DNA from: an uncultured candidate division WWE3 bacterium
GTDB lineage: Bacteria; Patescibacteriota; WWE3; UBA101185; UBA10185
DNA: 64,000 nt
Direction of reading: 5' to 3'
NCBI GenBank assembly: GCA_938004185.1
Contig: CALKWN010000065.1
Span: forward strand, 248,001-312,000
In this document: positions 42,882 to 50,499 of the stretch, one piece after another
Position numbering within the stretch: the stretch's first letter is position 1
How the letters are laid out: every line of letters begins with the position of its first letter
Notes under the pieces: generated by a model
The model's database searches: none
What the model saw: only the letters and a program-made list of their open reading frames with translations
Told to the model about the DNA's origin: nothing
Made by a program: the position numbers and the translations under genes

Positions 42882-43543
42882 TTTATATATGTTCCGAAAC
42901 CGTTGTACACAAGCGAAAATTCTCTTAAAGATAAGGTTCTCACCGCACTTTTAAAGCTTTTTTCCGACGGATCTACTAGCTGTAACATTTTCTCGCCCCC
43001 ATCAGCAATACAGGCCCTGTTAACTACAACAATGTGGGTTGGCGCAATAGTTGCCTCATGATCTACAAAACGGGATTTAACTGACGACATGAAATAACGT
43101 GCCTTTCCACTATAGATATCATTAAATAATGATTCCGGCGAGTAACCCTCCGCAAGGTCTGCCTCCATCCCGAATTTTGAAAATAAGAATTTAGAGCATC
43201 GATGGTCGTATCCTCTGAACAATACAAATACAGGCATAAATTCATTGTCGTTGTTTATAGTGTCGTGCTCTTCTACCTTCACCTCGCCTACAAAACCGAC
43301 AGTGACGTATAGATCTTTATCACCAAGTTTAAATTTCCTCTTAACGGCATCTTTATTGTTCTTGTGTAGTCCTATTACGTATTCTAAAAAAATATCGAGG
43401 TTTTTATCTTTAGATTTTAAGTGACCCAGCCTGTCTTCAGCGGAAAGTACCATAGCTACACACGTAATTCCACATAAAGATTTTGCCAATCTTTCATTAC
43501 TATAAGATTCGAACTGGCAATAAAAATCTTTTTCTTTTATCAC
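42878..43543 (-). CDS. C39-like cysteine peptidase family protein
   Basis: 221 aa. Catalytic-type Cys in Leu-Cys-Gly-Ile-Thr-Cys-Val-Ala-Met (about residue 24), His in Pro-Thr-His-Ile-Val-Val (about 170) and Asp in Leu-Val-Asp-Pro (about 193), in papain/C39 order. No signal peptide is seen. GTG start with a TATAAT 7 nt upstream (leaderless). Overlaps murF by 4 bp, hinting at a role in cell-wall or amino-acid turnover. Confidence 0.7.
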   Translation of the reverse strand: MIKEKDFYCQFESYSNERLAKSLCGITCVAMVLSAEDRLGHLKSKDKNLDIFLEYVIGLHKNNKDAVKRKFKLGDKDLYVTVGFVGEVKVEEHDTINNDNEFMPVFVLFRGYDHRCSKFLFSKFGMEADLAEGYSPESLFNDIYSGKARYFMSSVKSRFVDHEATIAPTHIVVVNRACIADGGEKMLQLVDPSEKSFKSAVRTLSLREFSLVYNGFGTYIK

Positions 43544-43661
43544 TCATGGAATTATACTAAATTTCATTACTAGTGACCGATTTAGCGAGTATCTCGATTC
43601 AACGGCACATACCTACATGTGGGCGAAAATCTTGTTTAAAAACATGCGGTATACTATAAAA

Positions 43662-44474
43662 ATGCAGCCAAAACAAACGCAACCTGAACCGATAAAAATA
43701 CTTAAGAAAAACATAAATCCTATAAACATAGCTAAGTACTATTTAAAAGTCGAATTTTTCAAACTGTTTAAGTGCGATAACGGCAGTATGGCGAGTACTA
43801 TTTCCGACACCATTGAAAACTTAGCTGAAAGCAAAACATGGGCTCTTTTAGAAGCTATGTCGTTTACTTACCATCTCAACGGTGTCTTTCACAATATTAG
43901 TAGAAAAAACTACGTATGGAACGAAGAAGTTTGGCACATAAAAGATCTTATGCTTACAGGCATGGACTCTAAAACAAATAAAGTGATCTTCTCAAAGGAA
44001 ATAAACGGAGATGTTTTAAAATTCAAGGAATATCTATTGAAATACTTTAAAGACGCTCCCGCCGGCGACCCTGAGGGACTGATATCATATAAACCGTCTA
44101 ATACAAAGATCCAATTTGAAAAACTTATTATGAAAGAAAAGGGCGAGAAAATACTAATGATAGACGGATCCCACAGGCTTGTTGAAATGTTACTCTCCGA
44201 CAAAGATGAAGTAATAGCATATGTAGGACATCCGATCTCTGAAAAAGGTAATGAACAGATTATTGTAAGAGCGGGTAAAAGTATATTTATTCTCCTGACT
44301 ATTTTGTTTAAAAGAGGTAATAAAAATGAAAAGGACGCCGTCCTTACGGTAATGAAACAGCTGATAAACACAAGCACGGACGGTTACGAAAATGCCGTTC
44401 AATACTGGATAGAAAGACAGCGCGACGAAGAGATTAAGTCTGCCGGGGTTGAGGTTTTGAGGCCTAAGGCTTAA
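43662..44474 (+). CDS. Hypothetical protein with ParB-like DGSHR motif
   Basis: 270 aa. The TATACT box 6 nt before the ATG at 43662 supports this start over the in-frame ATGs at 43617 and 43644. The segment Met-Ile-Asp-Gly-Ser-His-Arg-Leu (about residue 170) recalls the DGxHR active-site motif of ParB/sulfiredoxin-like domains (CTPase/nuclease/kinase). The N-terminal 120 residues are helical. Partition role is not supported by context. Confidence 0.55.
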   Translation: MQPKQTQPEPIKILKKNINPINIAKYYLKVEFFKLFKCDNGSMASTISDTIENLAESKTWALLEAMSFTYHLNGVFHNISRKNYVWNEEVWHIKDLMLTGMDSKTNKVIFSKEINGDVLKFKEYLLKYFKDAPAGDPEGLISYKPSNTKIQFEKLIMKEKGEKILMIDGSHRLVEMLLSDKDEVIAYVGHPISEKGNEQIIVRAGKSIFILLTILFKRGNKNEKDAVLTVMKQLINTSTDGYENAVQYWIERQRDEEIKSAGVEVLRPKA

Positions 44475-44665
44475 ATGGGGTGATTGGTAGATGCATGAAC
44501 AAGACACTCCAAGAATTGTCTTTAGTTAATAGCATTTAAGCCCTCAAACGTCCTAAATTTTATTCCTAAAATATAAACCCACAGTAAAAACCCATCGAAA
44601 TAGATCCAGAAATAGGCGGGCTATGTCACGATTTCCTGGGAATTTGAAATATCATTTCTCATAGG

Positions 44666-44694
44666 TTGACACTGCAACTAGCGATAAGTATAAT
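44666..44694 (+). promoter_or_regulatory. Consensus promoter for the 102-aa gene
   Basis: TTGACA (44666-44671), exactly 17 bp, TATAAT (44689-44694): a full sigma-70 consensus, one of the strongest in the window. Confidence 0.88.
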
Positions 44695-44739
44695 TCACGC
44701 CATTGAATCCACAATATTAGGCATAAAAAGGAGAGTGTT

Positions 44740-45048
44740 ATGGTAGAGCCTATCAAACCAAGTGATATTGCTGAACAAAAGAAATTGCATATTCCCGATG
44801 TAGTGATTGAAACCTTTAACGAAATGATTGTAGAAAATATTGATAATTACGGCCGAGCAGTAATTAAACAAAAGGATGTTGTTGCCAAGTTAGTATCCGA
44901 GGGTCTAGTAGAAAAGGATATCTTCGACAAACATTATCTGAATATTGAGTCGATTTTCTCCGAAGCTGGATGGAAGGTCACATACAGCAAGCCTGGGTTT
45001 AACGAAAGCGGCGAAGCATCCTTTACTTTTGCGCGGAGACGAATATAA
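44740..45048 (+). CDS. Hypothetical small protein
   Basis: 102 aa, SD AAAAGGAGAG, consensus promoter and terminator. Mixed helix/strand, ends Ala-Arg-Arg-Arg-Ile. No recognised family. Expected to be strongly transcribed, which makes it worth identifying. Confidence 0.65.
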   Translation: MVEPIKPSDIAEQKKLHIPDVVIETFNEMIVENIDNYGRAVIKQKDVVAKLVSEGLVEKDIFDKHYLNIESIFSEAGWKVTYSKPGFNESGEASFTFARRRI

Positions 45049-45077
45049 CAGTAACCTCTCGTACTCTGCAACGAAAC

Positions 45078-45126
45078 AGGCGGTTTAACGCTATCTTTTA
45101 TAGAAGCGCTACTCCGCCTTTTTTCT
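45078..45126 (+). terminator. Intrinsic terminator
   Basis: AGGCGG...CCGCCT stem with an inner AACGC/GCGCT pairing, followed by TTTTTTC. Confidence 0.75.
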
Positions 45127-45187
45127 TGCGATTTTTTTCTCGCAACTCAACTAATTTATTTATATTGAGATACAATTAGATATTTTA

Positions 45188-45285
45188 TGGGGTGACTGAT
45201 GGGACTTGGTCACCGGTTCTCGCCTGCTGGCTCGCCCGTCGACCCCGCCTCGCTCGCCTTCACTCGCTCCGGCATTCAAGTCCAT
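45188..45285 (-). repeat. tRNA-His-derived 3'-end element
   Basis: Bases 45188-45208 repeat the tRNA-His 3' end including CCA (45336-45356), 148 bp away. In tRNA sense the spacer has a 10-bp hairpin (ATGAAATTTG/CAAATTTCAT), then GGACTTGAATGCCGGAGCGA, GAGGCGGGGTCGACGGGCG and GGTGACCAAGTCCC. GGACTTG/CAAGTCC invert the T-arm of this tRNA specifically, showing that the outer arms follow the tRNA while the core does not. Confidence 0.8.
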
Positions 45286-45335
45286 ACCCATCTCAATGAA
45301 ATTTGTATACCGCCTATGGCGATGTCCAAATTTCA

Positions 45336-45413
45336 TGGGGTGACTGATGGGACTTGAACCCACAACCCCTGCTTCCACAGAGCAGTGCTCTAACCAATTG
45401 AGCTACAGTCACC
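45336..45413 (-). tRNA. tRNA-His (GTG)
   Basis: Extra G at position -1 pairing C73, as in all bacterial tRNA-His; acceptor GTGACTG/CAGTCAC; encoded CCA; loop CTGTGGA gives GTG. Followed by its 3'-end repeat. Confidence 0.96.
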
Positions 45414-45476
45414 ATAAACGCACTGGCAACAAGATTATAACATGGGATCTTTAACAGCCTCTCACACAATTAACAG

Positions 45477-46898
45477 CTAGTTTGTCCTTACATACTTCCA
45501 ATTCTCAAAATCCAGAAAACGATCGGCATATGTAAATGTGTATTTCTCTCCAATACCCTCAATGTATTTAGATACAAAAAAGCTGGTAAAAGGGTGGTAC
45601 AAAAATACTGCAGGGGTTTCTTCAACAACGACTTTTTGAAATTCGTTGTAATGAACAATTCTCTTTTCGTTATCCAGCTCATTTCGACCTTCCTCCAGCG
45701 CCCTGTCGGCTCTTACCTGATCAAAACCTGAGATATTTAATCCGGGAGGAGCTTTTTGGGCTGAATGCCATAACACATATCTATCCGGATCTCGGCTTGT
45801 CTCCTGACCAAAAAGTAATACTTCAAAATCCCTGGGGTCAATAACCTGAGATACAATATCTTCCAATGCTACAGGCTCAACATCTACATCGATATCAAGC
45901 TTATCTCTCCAGATAGCAGCTATTTGTTTTGCCATAACAACATGATCGTTGGTATCCGGAACTTTAATAGTTAATTTCAATTCTCCCAAATCTTCCGAAA
46001 ATAATGGGTCGTAGTGATCGAATGTAAGGCCCGTGTCGGTAAAAACGCTTCTGCTTATTGGGCCCTGAACTCTTATACCCCTACCTACAATGTAATCATC
46101 AACCGGAATAACCTTCTCCAATTTTTTCCTAACATCTATATCTTCAAGCTTTTCATTTCGGACGTTGAAAAATAATGCGTAGTAAATGCCCTGAACAGGA
46201 AACTCGTAATTATAGAAATTTAGAGGCGACTCTTTTTCTGATAACATATACCCGTTTATGTCTCCGAGTTTTGCCGCAGTAATAATCTCTTTTTCATTTG
46301 TGTAGTACTTGAAAATTATCTTTTTAATATCGTATTTCTTGTCGTGGGCAACAAGGGTAACCTGTCTTACATAATTACCCGATTTTTCTACACGGGCTAT
46401 TCTAAAATCTCCGCTTGTAACCGGAGATAGCGGGTCATCGTTTTGCTCGGAGTCCTGTGGCATAATTCCAACAGTTAAAAGGTTTAAGAAAGGAGCGTAC
46501 TTGTTAGGTAAAGTAAATCTCACGGTAAGGTCGTCAACTTTATCCGTTGCGACACCGGCCAAATCAGGCACGGTAAAGGAGGTATATATTAAATCGTCGG
46601 CGGTGATCTTTTTTCCATTTGTCCAGTACTGATTATTTTTTAAACGAATAGTGTACACAAGACCATCTTCCGAAACCTCCCATGTCTCAGCCAGATCGGG
46701 TATTATTGCACCGTAAATGTCGTATTTGAAAAGACCTCTATACAGCAAACTCGTTATTGTTTTATCTGACTGTTGCGTTACTCTGCTTGGAAAAAAAGTC
46801 TGAGGTTGCCCCAAAACTCCCTCTCTGTAACTCACTCCCGGTAAAAGGGATATAAACAATGCATATAAGTATAGATATACTGATGTGATTAAGGCCAT
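45477..46898 (-). CDS. ABC-transporter substrate-binding protein, family 5 (peptide/oligopeptide)
   Basis: 473 aa. N-terminal signal/anchor (about residues 1-20), then Leu-Ala-Glu-Thr-Trp-Glu-Val-Ser-Glu-Asp-Gly, a core SBP-5 motif, Trp-Thr-Asn-Gly-Lys-Lys and a C-terminal lobe with Leu-Phe-Gly-Gln-Glu. No lipobox Cys is seen. Permease and ATPase genes are not adjacent, so it may be orphan or moonlight as a receptor or scavenger of peptides. Confidence 0.88.
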   Translation of the reverse strand: MALITSVYLYLYALFISLLPGVSYREGVLGQPQTFFPSRVTQQSDKTITSLLYRGLFKYDIYGAIIPDLAETWEVSEDGLVYTIRLKNNQYWTNGKKITADDLIYTSFTVPDLAGVATDKVDDLTVRFTLPNKYAPFLNLLTVGIMPQDSEQNDDPLSPVTSGDFRIARVEKSGNYVRQVTLVAHDKKYDIKKIIFKYYTNEKEIITAAKLGDINGYMLSEKESPLNFYNYEFPVQGIYYALFFNVRNEKLEDIDVRKKLEKVIPVDDYIVGRGIRVQGPISRSVFTDTGLTFDHYDPLFSEDLGELKLTIKVPDTNDHVVMAKQIAAIWRDKLDIDVDVEPVALEDIVSQVIDPRDFEVLLFGQETSRDPDRYVLWHSAQKAPPGLNISGFDQVRADRALEEGRNELDNEKRIVHYNEFQKVVVEETPAVFLYHPFTSFFVSKYIEGIGEKYTFTYADRFLDFENWKYVRTN

Positions 46899-47039
46899 TC
46901 CGCATTATTTTACCACTATTTATATCTAAAATGCCTTACTCCCGGCTTGAGCGTACTTATTTTCTACATTGGGGTTTGTTGCAAAAAAGTGGGGTTTCTT
47001 GATATTATACGGTGTAGGTTAGTGCCGAAACGGCCTTAT

Positions 47040-47114
47040 GGCCCCATCGTCTAGCGGTTAGGACGCCGGGTTTTCATCCCGGTAACCGGAGTTCGATTCT
47101 CCGTGGGGTCACCA
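47040..47114 (+). tRNA. tRNA-Glu (TTC)
   Basis: Acceptor GGCCCCA/TGGGGTC, encoded CCA; loop TTTTCAT gives TTC. Preceded by a TATTAT -10 (about 47004) and a TTGCAA -35 at 18 bp. Followed by a 3'-end repeat. Confidence 0.96.
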
Positions 47115-47276
47115 TAACCAGGTTCTTCATCGAGCGAAGTGAGATGGAGGTTCTGTTTATGTGATCTCGCAAGTGAACGCACTAGCTTTAGCTGTGTTCG
47201 ACTTTTGATGCTATAGAGAGGAACGATCTATAGCTCAAATGCTTTGATGAAATCAAAATTCTCCGTGGGGTCACCA
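47115..47276 (+). repeat. tRNA-Glu-derived 3'-end element
   Basis: Bases 47258-47276 repeat the last 19 bases of tRNA-Glu (47096-47114), 162 bp away. The spacer holds hairpins and GTTCGAC...AAATTCTCC, which matches the T-loop break seen in the other elements, but the GC-rich core is eroded, so this looks like an older copy. Confidence 0.65.
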
Positions 47277-47297
47277 ACGAAAATTCTCCCTGCGAAA

Positions 47298-48392
47298 CTA
47301 ACCTCTCCCCATCTCTCCCGAATCCGCCATAACAGCCGCGATCGCAGTAGTAATCGGTACGGCCAAAATTAAACCTATGCTACCGATTAAGGTCCTTACA
47401 ACCTCCGACGCGATTATCTCGTAATTTATAACACTACCAAAAGTTCTACTCGAGTCAGTAAATAACAATAATAACGGTAAAGACGCCCCGGCATAAACTA
47501 GAATCAAGGTATTTACCATCGAGGCTATGTGGTCTTTTCCGACGTCCATCGCCCTTACAAATAATTCTGAGAAGCTAAGCCTGGTATTTGCACTTTTTAA
47601 TTGGAAAACAATTGCGGACTGAGACACAGTAATATCGTCAAGGACACCCAGCACCCCTATAATAATCCCGGCCAACAGTATGCCCCTCATATTAATTACC
47701 CCTCCTTTAGCCAATTGCAGGAAGGAAGCCTCGTCTGAAATAAAGCCGGTGAGCTTGGCTGAATTAACATAAATCGAGGCCAGCAGTATGGTTACAAGCA
47801 GTGCTATAAAAGTACCGACTATCGCTGCATTGGTTTTTGAGTTAAATCCGTGCGAAAGGTAAAAAGTTATAGGTATAGCTATGAGTGAAAATAGAAGTAT
47901 TACTAAAAACGGGTTTGAGCCGGAGCTTATCTTCGGAAGTACAAGCCAAAAGATAAAGAAAAAGGTTAAAAACATGCCTATTAGAGAAGTAATGCCCCTT
48001 TTTCCGGCAACTAATATTGAAAGAGCGAGAAAGATTATAAATAGAGAAAGTAAATTACTGCGCCTTACGTAGTCGTCGATAAAGAAATACTCGTTGCCGT
48101 CGGTGTCTGTATATCCTGTTAACACAACGAGATCGTTTTTTGAAAATTTTTGTGTTGAGGGAGAATCTGCGATACCGTGCTCAACTTGAACTGTCCTATC
48201 AATTAATTGTATTTCAAGTTTTTGATAGTAACCTCCGTTAGGGTTTTCATATTCTTCTATTACCATTATTACTTTACCTTCGTATGAGTTTTGAGCCGAA
48301 TTTTCATTCAGCTCCTGAGCTAAAACAGGCATACAAATAAATATTACAAGTAAAAATAATGGAATTATTTTTTTAAAGATTTTCATTTTCAT
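47298..48392 (-). CDS. YibE/F-like membrane protein
   Basis: 364 aa from ATG at 48392 (an in-frame ATG further upstream at 48440 lies inside DUF134). Signal peptide (about 1-25), an extracytoplasmic beta domain, then at least seven membrane helices (about 110-360) in YibE/F layout. The family is a predicted membrane transport/scaffold protein of unknown substrate. It overlaps the DUF134 gene by 20 bp. Confidence 0.85.
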   Translation of the reverse strand: MKMKIFKKIIPLFLLVIFICMPVLAQELNENSAQNSYEGKVIMVIEEYENPNGGYYQKLEIQLIDRTVQVEHGIADSPSTQKFSKNDLVVLTGYTDTDGNEYFFIDDYVRRSNLLSLFIIFLALSILVAGKRGITSLIGMFLTFFFIFWLVLPKISSGSNPFLVILLFSLIAIPITFYLSHGFNSKTNAAIVGTFIALLVTILLASIYVNSAKLTGFISDEASFLQLAKGGVINMRGILLAGIIIGVLGVLDDITVSQSAIVFQLKSANTRLSFSELFVRAMDVGKDHIASMVNTLILVYAGASLPLLLLFTDSSRTFGSVINYEIIASEVVRTLIGSIGLILAVPITTAIAAVMADSGEMGRG

Positions 48393-48669
48393 CAGAGTTT
48401 TCAATTTTAATTGATTTTCCTTTGACAAGGGCGTCAGCAATTTTTTTGACTGCCGAATCGATTGTTCTTGCGAAAGTAGGCTGCGAAATTCCCATTTTTT
48501 CGGCAGATTGAGTTTGGTCCAGCCCGTCTGAAAAATACAACTTCACAGCCTCCATCTCATCACGAGTAATAGAAACTTCTTCAAGATCATGTAAGGGTAT
48601 TACCCTTGGTTTAAAATATGTTACACCTGGGTTAAACCTTATTTTTCTTCTTATTTTAGGTCTAGGCAT
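48373..48669 (-). CDS. DUF134 helix-turn-helix protein
   Basis: 98 aa. N-terminal Met-Pro-Arg-Pro and an HTH core Gly-Leu-Asp-Gln-Thr-Gln-Ser-Ala-Glu-Lys-Met-Gly-Ile-Ser-Gln-Pro-Thr (about residues 50-66), as in DUF134 regulators. Likely a DNA-binding regulator of the neighbouring DUF5320 gene and YibE/F gene. A GAATAT box lies 6 nt before the ATG. Confidence 0.88.
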   Translation of the reverse strand: MPRPKIRRKIRFNPGVTYFKPRVIPLHDLEEVSITRDEMEAVKLYFSDGLDQTQSAEKMGISQPTFARTIDSAVKKIADALVKGKSIKIENSDENENL

Positions 48670-48708
48670 ACTGGTATATTCTCACATAGCTTCTTATCGA
48701 TGCAAATA

Positions 48709-48852
48709 TTAACTGTTAAATCTTTTTCCTCTACCTGCACCGCGCCCTCTAACCATACCGCCCCCTATACCTTGGCCATCTCCACAAAGACCCGCACCTC
48801 TACCTGTCTTAGGACCTTTTCCTGAAGGACCTGTTCCGTCTCTGTTAGGCAT
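48709..48852 (-). CDS. DUF5320-type small Gly/Arg-rich protein
   Basis: 47 aa: Met-Pro-Asn-Arg-Asp-Gly-Thr-Gly-Pro, then Thr-Gly-Arg-Gly-Ala-Gly-Leu-Cys, ending in Gly-Arg-Gly-Lys-Arg-Phe-Asn-Ser. This matches the DUF5320 family, usually found beside DUF134 and NifX-like iron-sulfur/molybdenum proteins. Here only DUF134 remains. One Cys. Operator-like palindrome lies just upstream. Confidence 0.82.
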   Translation of the reverse strand: MPNRDGTGPSGKGPKTGRGAGLCGDGQGIGGGMVRGRGAGRGKRFNS

Positions 48853-48876
48853 AAACTCACCCCCTTTTGCAAATTA

Positions 48877-48898
48877 ATTATGAATACATATTCATAAT
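48877..48898 (-). promoter_or_regulatory. Perfect operator-like palindrome
   Basis: ATTATGAATA-CA-TATTCATAAT: 10-base arms around a 2-base centre, about 25 bp before the DUF5320 start. A likely binding site for the DUF134 regulator. Confidence 0.65.
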
Positions 48899-48929
48899 AT
48901 ATACTGAGGCCGGAAAGTCAAGTTGAGCA

Positions 48930-48966
48930 TAAAAAAGAGGTAAAACAGTGGGATTGTTTTACCTCT
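48930..48966 (-). terminator. Intrinsic terminator of the secretion-like cluster
   Basis: AGAGGTAAAACA pairs with TGTTTTACCTCT; on the minus strand the stem is followed by TTTTTTATG, 17 bp after the stop of the Rho-like gene. Confidence 0.85.
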
Positions 48967-48982
48967 ATGTAGGTGATTAGAC

Positions 48983-50326
48983 CTAGTATTTGGGAAACGG
49001 GTTCTTCTTTACATAATTTAGTAAATTAGAGTGAGCTTCGTATGAATTTGATGCTCCCCTTCCGCCTCTCATTATGTTTTTCACATCGTTCATTTCTTTA
49101 ATTTGCTCAGGAGATCTGAAATCTCTTTTGTCAGGAAATCTGGTGAATGTTTCTGCTTCGTTGACTGATACCCAGGGCCTGTCCAATGTAGCAATTTTTA
49201 CAAGACGACACATCCCTGTAGTAGAACTGTCCGATGTTTCCTGATCCACAGCTGATTCCGACGTTTTTTTGGTGTCTGACGAGGAAAGAACTGTACCGAT
49301 GATTGTCAAAGAGCGATCTTCTCCGAATGATCCGTGTGTTCCAAAAAGCATCGCTATCATAGCGGTAAGGCTGTGCCTATATATACCGCCGCTGATCATT
49401 CCGCTGTCCTTATCAACATATGATGAAGCTGTGTGGGCCGCTACGGTCCTGCTTATGGAGTCAAATAGCACAACAACATGTTTTCCTGTTGCAGATAACC
49501 TTCTCGCCCTGTTCATCGTAAATCTTGTGACATCTACCTGAGAATCCGGTTTTGTATCCCAAGATGCTTGATGAAACTCACCGGATGTTCCGATGTTCTC
49601 TTCGAATACCTGAATATATTGTGAGGCATCCTCAGGGCGGTCTCCTATGTACCCCATTATTATGTACAGATTATCAATCTCCTTTGTAAGCTTGAGGCAC
49701 GCGTCGAGTATCTTTACTAAAATCCACGTTTTTCCTGCTCCTCCCGGGGCTATGATCCAATAACTAGATCCCAAACCTATGGGTGCCAGTAATGTGATAA
49801 CCCTAAGATCAAAATCTCCGTACTTTTCTATGGGTAGGGGCTTCTTTGGGTAGTCGCTTTGATAGTCTCTTAAGTCAGGCTTCCATGATTTTATGATTTC
49901 CGGATCCTGAACACCGTTAACTGATGATATTAGTACAAGTTTTTTACGGTGATCTACAACCACACCAACTTCATCCCCCTCTACCAATTTATAATAAGAC
50001 CCCACACTTGGCGGAACTTCAAGACCCCACATATTATCTTTATCTTGGGAATAGTGAATATCCGGTGTTCCGGCAACACCCTCTTTTGTTAACAAACCCC
50101 ATCTGTATTCCTGCAATTCTTTGGCCTTGTTTCCTTTTTGCAACACATCCGAGCTTATTAAACTGTACTCCCTTGATCTGTATAAAATATCCTTTCTACC
50201 GAACTCTAAAAGTTGCGATGTGTCGGGAATTAAAACTGTTTTTGGATACGTCGCCGACAGGCCTGTATTGTATATAGGTCTTTCTAAACTGGATAACTCT
50301 TGCTGAACAACATACGCTTCCATTCT
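48983..50326 (-). CDS. Rho-family hexameric ATPase in secretion-like cluster
   Basis: 447 aa from the ATG at 50326, which follows GGGAGGA. Walker A Ala-Pro-Gly-Gly-Ala-Gly-Lys-Thr (192-199), catalytic region Gly-Asp-Arg-Pro-Glu-Asp (about 227), Walker B Val-Val-Leu-Phe-Asp-Ser-Ile (284-290) and a C-terminal Arg-Ser-Leu-Thr-Ile-Ile-Gly-Thr-Val all align in order with transcription terminator Rho. The N-terminal ~160 residues do not resemble the Rho RNA-binding OB fold. It is the last gene of the conjugation-like cluster. It may move nucleic acid, act as a dedicated terminator or serve as a secretion motor. The ATPase family is firm, the role open. Confidence 0.82.
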   Translation of the reverse strand, partial: RMEAYVVQQELSSLERPIYNTGLSATYPKTVLIPDTSQLLEFGRKDILYRSREYSLISSDVLQKGNKAKELQEYRWGLLTKEGVAGTPDIHYSQDKDNMWGLEVPPSVGSYYKLVEGDEVGVVVDHRKKLVLISSVNGVQDPEIIKSWKPDLRDYQSDYPKKPLPIEKYGDFDLRVITLLAPIGLGSSYWIIAPGGAGKTWILVKILDACLKLTKEIDNLYIIMGYIGDRPEDASQYIQVFEENIGTSGEFHQASWDTKPDSQVDVTRFTMNRARRLSATGKHVVVLFDSISRTVAAHTASSYVDKDSGMISGGIYRHSLTAMIAMLFGTHGSFGEDRSLTIIGTVLSSSDTKKTSESAVDQETSDSSTTGMCRLVKIATLDRPWVSVNEAETFTRFPDKRDFRSPEQIKEMNDVKNIMRGGRGASNSYEAHSNLLNYVKKNPFPKY

Positions 50327-50440
50327 TCCTCCCTTCATTTATTTATTTCCTTCCTTTATTTAGGATAGGCTCAAAAAGATCTACACATATAGACCTATTC
50401 GAAACTACTAAATGTTAATTGTAAGGTTTGCGGAGAGGGA

Positions 50441-50483
50441 CTTTTCAAATATTAATATTTGTAGTCCCTCTCCTTATGTGCTC
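50441..50483 (-). other. Stable intergenic hairpin without U-tract
   Basis: GGAGAGGGACT pairs with AGTCCCTCTCC around an AT-rich palindromic centre, just after the 50500 gene stop on the minus strand. No U-run follows, so it looks like an RNA-processing or Rho-type boundary rather than an intrinsic terminator. Confidence 0.6.
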
Positions 50484-50499
50484 CTCCTCAAAAACTACA

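Noticed and set aside
45160..45378. 72-aa minus-strand ORF at the tRNA-His elements
   Set aside because: It overlaps tRNA-His and the repeat; not coding.
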